Shown here piece after piece: positions 1-8,098 of a stretch of 64,000 nucleotides of DNA. A program made the translations under genes and the position numbers. This DNA is from Chloroflexia bacterium SDU3-3 (GTDB taxonomy: Bacteria > Chloroflexota > Chloroflexia > Chloroflexales > Roseiflexaceae), in assembly GCA_009268125.1 (NCBI GenBank), contig WBOU01000001.1, positions 434,001-498,000 of the forward strand, given 5' to 3'. The notes under the pieces are model-generated. The model was not told the origin of the DNA. It worked only from the letters and a program-made list of their open reading frames with translations, and did not search any database. Each line of letters begins with the position of its first letter. The first letter of the stretch is position 1.

Positions 1-419
1 ACGCTGGGGATGATCAGGCGGGTCACGGTCGAGCGCTTGGCGGCCTGGTCGCTCGGCACCGGCTGGCCGTTATTCAGCATGGGGGCCACGAAGGGAGCAG
101 GCTCCTCCTCTGCTGGGCTGCCCTCGCTCTCCTCAACCACCACCGGCGCGGGCACATCGGAGTCGCCACGGGCGGCGTAGCGGCCATAGGCATCGGTGGC
201 GTAGAGCCCGCCGACGTAGAGCAGCACCACCACGCCCACCAGCATCAGGATATTTCCCAGCGTCCAGAGCAGGCGGAAGCGCGAGGTAAGGGGGCGCGGG
301 GCCGAGCGCTGCGGGGCTGGTATGCGCGGGGTCGATGTGCGCGGGGTCGGCTTGCGGGTGGCGCGGCCTCGCGGGGTGTGGGCCACCCCAGCCGCGCGCC
401 CACGTTGGGTACGGGTCAT
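1..419 (-). CDS. Sortase family protein, N-terminal part (cut by window edge)
   Basis: The reading frame runs off the left edge, so only about 139 residues are visible. It begins with a basic, Pro/Thr/Arg-rich cytoplasmic tail (residues 1-48), followed by one membrane segment (about 50-71, LLWTLGNILMLVGVVVLLYV). Next is an acidic Pro/Glu linker and then TVTRLIIPSV at 131-140. That last motif resembles the first strand of the sortase barrel (RLxIPSI), which in class C/D/E enzymes follows an N-terminal anchor and linker. The catalytic His, Cys and Arg lie outside the window. The ATG at 419 is preceded by GGAGG. Sortases are membrane transpeptidases that attach or cross-link surface proteins. 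The gene is divergent from the beta-helix protein, with about 180 bp between them. The sortase call is an inference from this short stretch. Confidence 0.6.
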   Translation of the reverse strand, partial: MTRTQRGRAAGVAHTPRGRATRKPTPRTSTPRIPAPQRSAPRPLTSRFRLLWTLGNILMLVGVVVLLYVGGLYATDAYGRYAARGDSDVPAPVVVEESEGSPAEEEPAPFVAPMLNNGQPVPSDQAAKRSTVTRLIIPS

Positions 420-509
420 TGCGCCTCCACGATGATGCTGGCACCGATGCCCGACAATTATCCGGGCACTGAAATAGTCAGGGGTAGTATACCACTCAGG
501 GCGCTATCA

Positions 510-538
510 TTGCACGCATTTCATGGCTATGGTAAGAT
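510..538 (+). promoter_or_regulatory. Candidate sigma70-type promoter for the beta-helix gene
   Basis: TTGCAC at 510-515 and TAAGAT at 533-538 are separated by 17 nt. They lie about 60 nt upstream of the GTG start at 601, in the spacer shared with the divergent sortase gene. Spacing is ideal and both hexamers are near consensus. There is no experimental support. Confidence 0.45.
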
Positions 539-600
539 GAATGCCGGTCCGCGGTGGACAGCCGCGTAAATGCTCTCCCTGAAGCAATAAGGAGCGACGT

Positions 601-2211
601 GTGGGATCGAATGAGCAGCCGGATGGAGCCTCCGAACGTGCACTCACCCTTCGTCTAACCCCAGAAAATGTCATCCTGGCTGCTGCGGTACTGTTTCTAC
701 TTGCTGCGGTCATCCTAGCCATTTTCTTCTCGCTCGAATCGCCAAATGCCACCGGGCCAACTGGTACGCCGATCGCGATCAACCCAACGGCGCAGGGCAC
801 ATCTAGCGCCATCGGCACCGCGCCCACCAGCGCGGCCTACCCTGGGCCGGGCAGCCTGTTCCCGACCGTGTCGGGCCAGCCCTACCCTGGCCCCGGCGAG
901 CCGGGCGGCCCCACCGCAGTCGGCATCCCGGGCGAGACCACGCTGCCGGGCGGCTTCGCCACGCCCACGCCGATCGTTGGGTCGCTGCCGACCTTCGACC
1001 CCAGCCGCCCCACCGACACAGGCAACGGGGGCAGCAACCCGTACCCTGGCCCTGGCGGGCAGCAGCCCACACCGGTGATCGTCACCCCCGCTCCTGTCTA
1101 CACGCCTATCCCGCAGCCGACGCCCGACACGAGCTTCCCGACGCCCGATATCAGCTTCCCAACGCCCGATACCAGCATCCCGCCCACACCACCGCCGCCC
1201 AGGCCCACGGCCACCGCCGTGCCGCCCACCGCGGTGCCGATCGACGTGGTGCGCGGCTCGATGCACTGGACCGCCAACCAAAGCCCGATCACGCTGCCGC
1301 GCGACCTGCAGGTGGCGGCAGGCTCCACCCTGGTGATCGAGCCGGGCGTCGAGGTGCGCGTGGCCCCAGGGGCGGCGATCTATGTGGATGGCAAGCTCTA
1401 CGCCGCAGGCACCGAGGGCAACCCCGTGCGCTTCACCAGCGCGGGCGCGGGCCGCTGGGATGCGATCTACGGCAATTCCAACAGCGACATCGGGCTGGAG
1501 TACGCCAATGTGAGCCGGGGCGGCAACGGCGGCACGCTGATCGCCAGCAAGGGCGGCAACCTGAGCATCATGAACTCGCGGATCAGCGACAACGGTGGGC
1601 ATATCAGCGCCATCGATAGCCGCGTCGACATCCGCAACAGCGAGATCAGCGGCAACGACATGCCCTACGGCGGCGCGATCAACGCCAGCTACGGCATCGG
1701 CGGCGGCATCACGCTGCAGGGCAATCGCATCGGCGGCAACCGCCTGGCCCCAGGCGCTCCGCCGGTGGAGATCCGCAACGAGAACCCCTACACCACGCTG
1801 AACATGAACGTGCAGGGCAACCTGCTGGTCGGCGAGCAGGGGCCAGACATGGTGGTGTACACCGACGGCGGGCTGCTGGGCAGCCTGAGCTGCAACGCCA
1901 TGCTGAATGGCACCGACGGCCTGATGGTCAAGTCGTCGATGGTGCAGGTCGCGCCGCAGATCCAGCTCGATATCTCGAACAACGCTATCGAGGACCAGAC
2001 CCCGCCGATCATCCCGACCTACCTGAAGTACGGCATCGGGCGCGGGGCCACCAGCGATCTGTATATCGACATGAAGAACAACTGGTGGCGCAGCGACCTT
2101 GGCCCCTACCACCCCGATCTGCACGCCGACGGGCGCGGCAACTCGGTCGGCGCAAACATCACCTTCGAGCCATGGCTCACCGCGCGCCCCGGCTGCGCGC
2201 CCACGCGGTAG
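601..2211 (+). CDS. Membrane-anchored right-handed parallel beta-helix protein with PYPGPG linker
   Basis: 536 residues from a GTG start, chosen because AAGGAG lies 8 nt upstream. A short cytoplasmic tail is followed by a single membrane segment (about 25-46). Then comes a long extracytoplasmic linker (about 50-215) rich in Pro, Gly and Thr that repeats PYPGPG/AYPGPG and TPDxSFP motifs. From about 220 to the C-terminus there are short Asn/Gly-rich beta-strand repeats (NSRISDNGG, NSEISGNDM, GNRIGGNRL), typical of pectate-lyase-like or periplasmic copper-binding beta-helices. The end (NNWWRSDLGPYHPD) resembles the last coil of many bacterial beta-helix proteins. A catalytic function cannot be assigned. 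It is probably a surface protein that binds or acts on polysaccharide. There is no LPxTG signal at the C-terminus, so it is not an obvious substrate of the divergent sortase. Confidence 0.75.
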   Translation: MGSNEQPDGASERALTLRLTPENVILAAAVLFLLAAVILAIFFSLESPNATGPTGTPIAINPTAQGTSSAIGTAPTSAAYPGPGSLFPTVSGQPYPGPGEPGGPTAVGIPGETTLPGGFATPTPIVGSLPTFDPSRPTDTGNGGSNPYPGPGGQQPTPVIVTPAPVYTPIPQPTPDTSFPTPDISFPTPDTSIPPTPPPPRPTATAVPPTAVPIDVVRGSMHWTANQSPITLPRDLQVAAGSTLVIEPGVEVRVAPGAAIYVDGKLYAAGTEGNPVRFTSAGAGRWDAIYGNSNSDIGLEYANVSRGGNGGTLIASKGGNLSIMNSRISDNGGHISAIDSRVDIRNSEISGNDMPYGGAINASYGIGGGITLQGNRIGGNRLAPGAPPVEIRNENPYTTLNMNVQGNLLVGEQGPDMVVYTDGGLLGSLSCNAMLNGTDGLMVKSSMVQVAPQIQLDISNNAIEDQTPPIIPTYLKYGIGRGATSDLYIDMKNNWWRSDLGPYHPDLHADGRGNSVGANITFEPWLTARPGCAPTR

Positions 2212-2218
2212 CCCAACC

Positions 2219-2248
2219 GTGCGGCGCGGGGGCTTTCCCGCGCCGCAC
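2219..2248 (+). terminator. Intergenic GC-rich hairpin
   Basis: A perfect 12-bp stem (arms 2219-2230 and 2237-2248, loop GGCTTT) fills the 53-nt gap between the beta-helix and serine hydrolase genes. No T-tract follows, so it may be a weak or factor-assisted terminator or an mRNA-processing or stability element. Confidence 0.45.
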
Positions 2249-2264
2249 ATCCTACCTCACACCC

Positions 2265-3302
2265 ATGACACTCCACGCCACGATTGCGTCGACCATCCGC
2301 CAGGCCATCGAGCGGCACATCTTCCCGGGGGCGGTCGTCCTGCTCGCCCGCGACGGCCATGTCGCCCACCACGCGGCCTACGGCACCACCTGCTACGGCG
2401 ACCCCGGCAGCCGCCCGATCGCGCCCGACGATATCTTCGACATCGCCTCGCTCACCAAGATGTTCACCGCCACCGCCGCGCTGCGCCTGATCGAGGCGGG
2501 CGCGCTGGCGCTCGACGCGCCGCTGGCCGATGTGCTGCCGGGCTACCCCCAGCTCGCAATCACGATCTGGCACCTGCTTACCCACACATCCGGCATCGAC
2601 ATCCGCCTCTCGGCGCTGCGCGAGCTGCCGCCCGAGCAGATCCGCCAGGCTATCTACCGCACCCAGCCCCAGCGCGCCCCTGGCGAGGCGGTGGCCTACT
2701 CGAATGTCAACACGCTGCTGCTGGGCGATCTGGTGGCACACCTGACAAGCCAACCGCTCGATCATGCCATCGCCCGGCTGGTGCTGCAGCCGCTGGGCCT
2801 GCGCGAGACTATGTTCCGCCCGCCCGCTGCGCTGCGACCGCGCATCGTGCCCACCGAGGTGGATGCCGACTGGCGCGGCGGCCTGGTGCACGGCCACGTC
2901 CACGACGAGAGCGCCTACGCCCTGGGCGGGGTCGCGGGCCACGCTGGCCTGTTCAGCACCGCCCGCGATCTCCTGGGCTTCTGCCAGGCCTGGCTGCTGG
3001 CCGCCGAGGGCCAGCCCGGCGGCATCCTGGGCAGCACCATCGCCCAGCAGGCCACCACCAGCCAGACCCCGCAGCACGCGCTGGCCTGCGGCCTGGGCTG
3101 GATGATGGATAGGCCGAACTTCATGGGCGCAGCCCTGCACGGCAGCTTCGGGCACACCGGCTTCACCGGCACCGCCATGGTGGTGGTGCCGCAGCAGCGC
3201 GCCGTGGTGATCATGCTCACCAACCGCGTGTACCCCCGGCGCACCCCGGCGCAGCACCACGAGGTCTGCGCCGCCCTCGTCGATCTCGCCCTCGGCAGCT
3301 AG
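2265..3302 (+). CDS. Serine hydrolase, beta-lactamase / class C PBP family
   Basis: 345 residues from the ATG at 2265; upstream in-frame starts fall inside the previous gene. The three motifs of the penicillin-recognising fold are present in order: SxxK as SLTK (Ser62, Lys65), YxN as YSN (Tyr145-Asn147), and HTG (His297-Gly299) in place of KTG. This pattern is usual for class C beta-lactamase-like esterases, D-aminopeptidases and DD-peptidases (PF00144). No signal peptide is visible, so the enzyme is probably cytoplasmic or exported without a classical leader. An esterase or peptidase role is more likely than antibiotic resistance. The substrate cannot be told from sequence. It follows the beta-helix gene after a hairpin and may be partly co-transcribed with it. 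Confidence 0.82.
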   Translation: MTLHATIASTIRQAIERHIFPGAVVLLARDGHVAHHAAYGTTCYGDPGSRPIAPDDIFDIASLTKMFTATAALRLIEAGALALDAPLADVLPGYPQLAITIWHLLTHTSGIDIRLSALRELPPEQIRQAIYRTQPQRAPGEAVAYSNVNTLLLGDLVAHLTSQPLDHAIARLVLQPLGLRETMFRPPAALRPRIVPTEVDADWRGGLVHGHVHDESAYALGGVAGHAGLFSTARDLLGFCQAWLLAAEGQPGGILGSTIAQQATTSQTPQHALACGLGWMMDRPNFMGAALHGSFGHTGFTGTAMVVVPQQRAVVIMLTNRVYPRRTPAQHHEVCAALVDLALGS

Positions 3303-3498
3303 CCACAGAGCGCAGACCAACGCGGGAGAGATACGCGAGCCTAGAGCCACAGACCCGAAACATCCCCTTCAGCTGCCTCCCGCTCAATCGGCTGCGCTAG
3401 ATCCCGCCTGATAAAATGTATCATCTTCGACGTTTTTCATCAGAGACAGCTCATTCTGCGCGCTATTGCCTATCAATGACTTCTTCCTAGATCGCAGG

Positions 3499-3537
3499 TA
3501 TGATAGTGCCCATCCGAATAGATTGAACACCGTGTTC
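3499..3537 (+). promoter_or_regulatory. -10 element and 13-bp dyad upstream of secreted propeller gene
   Basis: TATGAT at 3499-3504 is a good -10 hexamer; the matching -35 (ATGACT, 17 nt upstream) is weak. Just downstream, GAACAC (3525-3530) and GTGTTC (3532-3537) form a perfect dyad around a single C, as in a repressor operator. The dyad lies between the presumed transcription start and the ATG at 3564. Confidence 0.35.
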
Positions 3538-3563
3538 CTCTTTATCTGCTGAGGTTCTTCTTT

Positions 3564-5273
3564 ATGAAAAAATCGCTCGTACTCGCGATCGTCGCAGCGC
3601 TCTTTATGATCCCAGCAGGCGCGGCGCAGGCTCAGCAGCCCGCGCCTACCCTGCGCGAGATCAGCGTTTCTAGCCCCATCGCTAGCGTCCAGACCGATGG
3701 CATCTTCATGCTCTATCTCAGCCAGACGCAGGGAGGCGCAGATCTATCGCTCTATGCCGCCAATATAGTGGGCGGCGACCCCATCCTGCTCGAAACGGGC
3801 CTCGCCATCGACAGCCCCTTCAGCATCGATGGCGGCATCGCCGTCTGGGCCGTGCAGAAGCCGGATGGCGTACACATCAGCGCCCGCGACCTGCGCAGCG
3901 GCGCGAGCTTCGCGATCAGCACCAGCCCCAAGCTGGCTGGTGCGCCTAAGATCCAGGGTGGCCGGGTGGTGTGGGGCGAGCTGCGCGACGACGGCGCACA
4001 TGTATTGACCAGAACTTTCACCAGTGGCCAGGTGACGGAGCTAGACAGCGGCGCGCGGCTGCTGAACGGCCCCATTATCTGGGGTGACTACGCCGCCTGG
4101 GCCATCGACCGGGGCGACGTGCGCCAGATCATCCGCCGCAACATCCGCTCGATGGATGCCCCTCAGGTGATCACATCACTCGAATTCACCGCGCCCAGCA
4201 TTTTCATGCTCAGCAACACGCACCTGGGCTGGACCGACTTTCCGCCGCTGGGGCCAAGCTCGTCGGGGCAGCCGCTAGCCAACAAAACCTATATACACGA
4301 CCTGCGCAGCGGCCAGACGCGATCCTTCGAGGAGCAGTTTGGGCCAGGCATCACCCTGGCGGGTAGCCCAGCCGTAGGCGCAGCCAGCGTGGTGCTTGAG
4401 CAATATGCCAGCAGCATCGCCGTGGTGAACCTGCAGACGGGAAAGCGCACCGACATCCCAACAACCCATGGCATCTCCTCCTACACCGACCGCCACATCC
4501 TCTCTAGCGAGCCGCGCGATGGTGCGATCGATCTGTACGGCTACGACATCCAGGCGCAGACACGTTTTAGCATTGCGGCGGACGATCGCGAGAATGTGAT
4601 GCCATCGTTGGGCAGCGGGATGCTGGTCTATCAGCATGGCCTGACTTCTCCCATCACCATACGTGCCGTGCAGATCGCACGTGCCATGCCTGCCGAGCAG
4701 AGCGTGTACTTCCCGCAGACCGGCCACACGCTCTCAGGCACCTTCCGCAGCTTCTGGGAGCGCAGCGGCGGCCTGGCCACCTTCGGCTACCCGCTCACCG
4801 AGGAGTACGCCGAGCGCAACGCCGACACCGGCCAGGTCTACACCGTGCAGATCTTCGAGCGCCAGCGCTTCGAGCTGCACCCCGAAAACGCGGGTGGCCC
4901 TTACGAGGTGCTGATCGGGCGCATGGGCGCGGCGGATGCGCAGCGGCGTAATCTCACGGCAAACGTCGCCTTTCTCCCGATCGACCACCCCGACGAGACC
5001 GGCTGCCTGTGGTTCCCCGAGACTGGCCACAGCATCTGCGGCAGCCAGCTGCGCTACTGGCGGCGCGCGGGCGTCGACCTGGACGATCCGGGCATCAGCC
5101 AGCGCGAGTCGCTGGCCCTCTACGGGCTGCCGCTCAGCCAGCCCTTCGTCGACCCTCAGCTTGCCCGCACCGTCCAGATCTTCGAGCGCGCCCGCTTCGA
5201 GGAGTTCCCCGAGAACCCCGAGCCGTACACCATCCAGTTTGGCAGGCTCGGGGCCGAGTCCGCCGGGCTGTAG
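3564..5273 (+). CDS. Secreted protein with TolB-like propeller repeats and two FPETGH-type C-terminal repeats
   Basis: 569 residues. A clear Sec signal peptide (MKKSLVLAIVAALFMIPAGA, cleavage near AQA-QQ) precedes repeated beta-blade sequences from about 35 to 370 (repeated patterns of the type ISSYTDRHILSSEPRDGAIDLY) that look like a TolB/WD40-type propeller. The C-terminal third has two copies of a repeat beginning YFPQTGHTLSGTFRSFWERS (from about 380) and WFPETGHSICGSQLRYWRRA (from about 477). Each ends with a VQIFERxRFExxPEN...GRLG/GRMG segment. I recognise this repeat from many Chloroflexota extracellular proteins, where it follows varied catalytic or adhesion domains and is thought to bind the cell envelope; no function is proven. 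The protein is probably extracellular. A strong hairpin terminator follows. Confidence 0.75.
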   Translation: MKKSLVLAIVAALFMIPAGAAQAQQPAPTLREISVSSPIASVQTDGIFMLYLSQTQGGADLSLYAANIVGGDPILLETGLAIDSPFSIDGGIAVWAVQKPDGVHISARDLRSGASFAISTSPKLAGAPKIQGGRVVWGELRDDGAHVLTRTFTSGQVTELDSGARLLNGPIIWGDYAAWAIDRGDVRQIIRRNIRSMDAPQVITSLEFTAPSIFMLSNTHLGWTDFPPLGPSSSGQPLANKTYIHDLRSGQTRSFEEQFGPGITLAGSPAVGAASVVLEQYASSIAVVNLQTGKRTDIPTTHGISSYTDRHILSSEPRDGAIDLYGYDIQAQTRFSIAADDRENVMPSLGSGMLVYQHGLTSPITIRAVQIARAMPAEQSVYFPQTGHTLSGTFRSFWERSGGLATFGYPLTEEYAERNADTGQVYTVQIFERQRFELHPENAGGPYEVLIGRMGAADAQRRNLTANVAFLPIDHPDETGCLWFPETGHSICGSQLRYWRRAGVDLDDPGISQRESLALYGLPLSQPFVDPQLARTVQIFERARFEEFPENPEPYTIQFGRLGAESAGL

Positions 5274-5283
5274 GCCAACCAGC

Positions 5284-5326
5284 GCCAAGGCCCCAGGCCC
5301 GCGATCAGCGAGCCTGGGGCCTTGGC
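5284..5326 (+). terminator. Intrinsic terminator after the secreted propeller gene
   Basis: Perfect 15-bp stem with arms 5284-5298 (GCCAAGGCCCCAGGC) and 5312-5326 and a 13-nt loop, followed by ATTT. It lies 11 nt after the stop codon. Confidence 0.75.
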
Positions 5327-5410
5327 ATTTCCTGAAATCAAGATGTTAGGCTACAAAAATGAGCCGCAGCAGCCCGCAGCAATGGTAGAATATGCTCATT
5401 CACCAACAGC

Positions 5411-5742
5411 ATGGTGCTCGCGCCGCATATCAGCCGCATCCTCAATGTCATTTTCGCCGTACCGCGTGATTATGTCATCTTCTGCGAACAGATCTTCGAG
5501 CGGCTCTTTCAGGTATCGATCACGCAACGGCATGCATTCTGCCCCTTAAAAATGGAGGCCTACGGGCAACAGTGCTGCGAACGCTACAGGTGCACAACAC
5601 ATTAGCCTAAACGTAGATCTGACAGAAATATCGCTGAGAATGCCATGTGCAGTCCGAGCGCTACAGCAAGCGCACCGGGCGCTTCATCCCGCACGATCTG
5701 CCCGCGCTCATCACTGGGCGAGAATACCACCGAAACGCATAA
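5411..5742 (+). pseudogene. Possible remnants of a decayed gene in a long intergenic gap
   Basis: The gap 5,274-5,829 has no convincing complete gene. Two short stretches carry host-like codon use. The first, 5411 to about 5551, reads MVLAPHISRILNVIFAVPRD and continues with an aromatic-rich helix. The second, 5638-5742, reads ECHVQSERYSKRTGRFIPHD, then LPALITGREYHRNA and stops with TAA; it is preceded by a stop at 5635. The second looks like the 3' end of a real gene whose start is gone. I do not recognise the family. Low confidence; both could be chance. Confidence 0.25.
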
Positions 5743-5789
5743 AGTTAGGAACAAGTCGGCTTCAACGCGATGTAAGATCATGCGGTTGC

Positions 5790-5798
5790 TGGTATAAT
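5790..5798 (+). promoter_or_regulatory. Extended -10 promoter for the PAS-STAS gene
   Basis: TGGTATAAT at 5790-5798 has a perfect TATAAT preceded by the TGn extension. It lies 32 nt upstream of the ATG at 5830. The -35 region has no good match, as expected for an extended -10 promoter. Confidence 0.55.
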
Positions 5799-5829
5799 TG
5801 CCCGAACATCCAGCCCTATAGAGGAAGCC

Positions 5830-7074
5830 ATGACTGACACGACGCCCGCCGATCCCAACGAGGACGGGACAGCGCTCCATCAGCGCATCGCCGAGCTTGA
5901 GCAGCAGCTTTCTGATGCCCAGCAACGGCTCCAGATCTTTCAGGAAACCATAGACAGCCTTCCGCTCCTACTCTACACCACCGACCGTAACGAGCAAATC
6001 CAGATCGTCAACCAGCCATTCGCGGCTTGGGCGCAGCACTCCATTGGCGACCTTGTCGGCAAAAAGCTGGACGCGATCTTCCCCGCTGCCCTGGTCGGAC
6101 AGTGGCGCGCCGATAGCCAAAAGGTCTACCAGAGCAACGCTAGCACCACATCCGAGCAGCAGATCGACAGCCAGGGGCAGGTGCGCAGCTTCCGCATTCA
6201 GCGCACGCCACTGCACGGCAGCGACCAGCAGATCTACGCCACCACGGGCACGATCTTCGACATCACCGCCCAGCGGCAGGCCGAGCAGGCCCTAGAGCAG
6301 AGCCAGCGCATCCTGGACGGTATCCTCAAGCACGCCCCAACGGTCATCTATGTCAAAGATCCCAGCAGCAAGATGCTAGCGGTGAGCAGCATGTACGCCC
6401 ATGTATTGGGCAGGCCCGTCCACGAGATCGTAGGCAAGACCGAAGACCAGCTGTTCCCCGCCGAGGTGGTGCGCCAGTGGCGCGAGAAGGACCGCGCGAT
6501 CTTCGCCCAGCGGCAGCCAGTCCAGCTCGACAACGTGTTCGAGGTCGATGGCGAGCCGCGCGACTTCTTCTCGGTGCAGTTCCCGCTCTACACCGCCGAC
6601 GACCAGCCCTATGCGATCTGCGGCATATCTACCGACATCACCAGCATCCGCCAGGCCGAGCGCGAGCGCGAGCAGATGCAGCAGACCGTGATCGAAGCCC
6701 AGCAGTCGGCGCTGCGCGACCTCTCCACCCCGCTCATCCCGATCGCCGATGGCGTGGTGGTGATGCCGCTGGTGGGCACCATGGACAGCGCCCGCGCCCA
6801 GCAGGTGATGGAGACGCTGTTGGAGGGCGTGATGCGCCACCAGGCCCGCACCGCGATCATCGACATCACCGGGCTGCCGATCGTCGACACCCAGGTGGCG
6901 GCGGTGCTGTTCCAGTCGGCCAGGGCTGTTGGGCTGCTTGGGTCCGAGGTGGTGCTCACCGGCATCGGCCCCGAGGTGGCGCAGACTCTGATCGGCATTG
7001 GGGCCGATCTCTCGTCGATCTCCACCCCTGGCACGCTTGAAAATGGTATCGCCTACGCATTGCGAAAGCTCTAA
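5830..7074 (+). CDS. RsbR-like regulator: coiled coil, two PAS domains, C-terminal STAS domain
   Basis: 414 residues. An N-terminal helical stretch (about 15-36, ELEQQLSDAQQRLQIFQETI) leads into PAS domain 1 (about 37-150) and PAS domain 2 (about 160-280), each ending in a D(I/F)T helix. A second coiled coil (about 275-292) precedes a STAS domain (about 297-412) containing IIDITGLPIVDTQVAAVLFQ and LLGSEVVLTGIGPEVAQTLI. This is the RsbR/stressosome-type anti-anti-sigma arrangement: PAS domains sense a ligand, redox state or light, and the STAS domain assembles with partners and is phosphorylated on Ser/Thr. The Thr in the IVDT motif is the likely phospho-acceptor. No RsbS or RsbT partner is adjacent, so partners must lie elsewhere. 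PAS-STAS proteins of this kind occur in many copies in Chloroflexia. It is probably cytoplasmic. Confidence 0.85.
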   Translation: MTDTTPADPNEDGTALHQRIAELEQQLSDAQQRLQIFQETIDSLPLLLYTTDRNEQIQIVNQPFAAWAQHSIGDLVGKKLDAIFPAALVGQWRADSQKVYQSNASTTSEQQIDSQGQVRSFRIQRTPLHGSDQQIYATTGTIFDITAQRQAEQALEQSQRILDGILKHAPTVIYVKDPSSKMLAVSSMYAHVLGRPVHEIVGKTEDQLFPAEVVRQWREKDRAIFAQRQPVQLDNVFEVDGEPRDFFSVQFPLYTADDQPYAICGISTDITSIRQAEREREQMQQTVIEAQQSALRDLSTPLIPIADGVVVMPLVGTMDSARAQQVMETLLEGVMRHQARTAIIDITGLPIVDTQVAAVLFQSARAVGLLGSEVVLTGIGPEVAQTLIGIGADLSSISTPGTLENGIAYALRKL

Positions 7075-7202
7075 ACACCGCTTTTGTTGTACGCTATTGT
7101 GCCACCCAACGATACGAAACACAAAATATCTGCGAATCAAAGCAAGCGCGCCGGGTGGCGCGCTTGCATACCGCGCGACGCCGCGCGGGAGGAGCAACCA
7201 CC

Positions 7203-8051
7203 ATGGACACATCCACCCCGATCGCGCTGCCGCTCAGCGCCCAGGGCTACGCCGCCGCCAACGAGGCCTTCCGCCAGTGCTGGGCCGCCGACCGCGACCA
7301 GGTGCTCTCGTGCCTGCGCGCCCACCTGCCCACCCCCAGCGCGCATGGGCTGGACATCCTAGGCATCGGCGTGGGCGACGGCTCCTTCGATCTGCAGATC
7401 ATCGACTGCCTCCAGCAGCACCTGGGCGACATGCCCATGTGCTATGTCGCGCTCGACCCCAACGAGGCTCAGCTGCGTGGCTTTCAGGCCAACCTAGCGC
7501 GCAGCCCGCGCCCCACAGTGCAGTTCAGCTTCATCGCCCAGCCCGCCGAGGCCTACCAGCCCGAGCGGCAGTTCGACCTCATCCACTTTATCCACTCGCT
7601 CTATCACATGCCCGACCACGAGCAGCAACTCATCCTCGGCGCGTACTCCCGGCTGAGGCCTGGCGGCAGGCTGCTGATCGCGCTCTCCAGCGAGCAGGGC
7701 GGCATCTACCAGATGATGCAGCGCCACTGGGGCGAGATCGACTACAGCTTCTTCACCCACGGCCTGTTTGGCCACGAGAGCCTGATGGACATCCTCAACC
7801 GAGAGGGCATCCGCTACGAGGCCGCGCGCTTCCCCGATGTGGCGATCGATGTGAGCGCCTGCTTCCAGCCCGGCTCGGCCCTCGGCCAGCAGCTGCTCGA
7901 CTTCATCATGCAGGCCGACATGCAGCGCGCCCCCGCCGAGCTGCGCGAGCACGTGCTTGACACGCTGCACCAGCTCAGCTACGAGCGCGGCGGGCGGCGC
8001 TGGCTCGCCCACCCCAGCGGGGTGTTCGTGGCCAGCGCCCCGCTGGGCTAG
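7203..8051 (+). CDS. Class I SAM-dependent methyltransferase
   Basis: 282 residues from the ATG at 7203, which has GGGAGGAG about 7 nt upstream; an in-frame GTG at 7155 lacks a ribosome-binding site. Motif I is LDILGIGVGDGSFDLQII (about 49-66), followed by VALDPNEAQLRGFQANL (acidic residue binding the ribose) and LRPGGRLLIALSSEQGG (post-motif region). The spacing and the GVGDGSFD form resemble histamine N-methyltransferase-like proteins, which methylate small amines, but the substrate is unknown. It sits alone downstream of the PAS-STAS gene and converges on an exporter gene; the stop codon lies inside a large palindrome. A link with the exporter is speculative. Confidence 0.75.
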   Translation: MDTSTPIALPLSAQGYAAANEAFRQCWAADRDQVLSCLRAHLPTPSAHGLDILGIGVGDGSFDLQIIDCLQQHLGDMPMCYVALDPNEAQLRGFQANLARSPRPTVQFSFIAQPAEAYQPERQFDLIHFIHSLYHMPDHEQQLILGAYSRLRPGGRLLIALSSEQGGIYQMMQRHWGEIDYSFFTHGLFGHESLMDILNREGIRYEAARFPDVAIDVSACFQPGSALGQQLLDFIMQADMQRAPAELREHVLDTLHQLSYERGGRRWLAHPSGVFVASAPLG

Positions 8052-8098
8052 ATCGGCCATGTGGCGCGGGGCGGCCCCGCGCCACATGGCCGATCTAG
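8048..8098. terminator. 51-bp near-perfect palindrome containing both convergent stop codons
   Basis: Arms 8048-8072 and 8074-8098 are exact reverse complements (25 bp each) around the single base G8073. The plus-strand stop TAG is 8049-8051 and the minus-strand stop is 8095-8097, at mirror-image positions. The RNA from either side would fold into a very stable hairpin, so it probably serves as a bidirectional terminator. No T-tract is present on either strand. Confidence 0.8.

Noticed and set aside
715-2250. 511-residue minus-strand frame opposite the beta-helix gene
   Set aside because: It is a mirror frame of a GC-rich gene; it has no ribosome-binding site or recognisable motif, whereas the plus-strand protein has a membrane anchor and beta-helix repeats.
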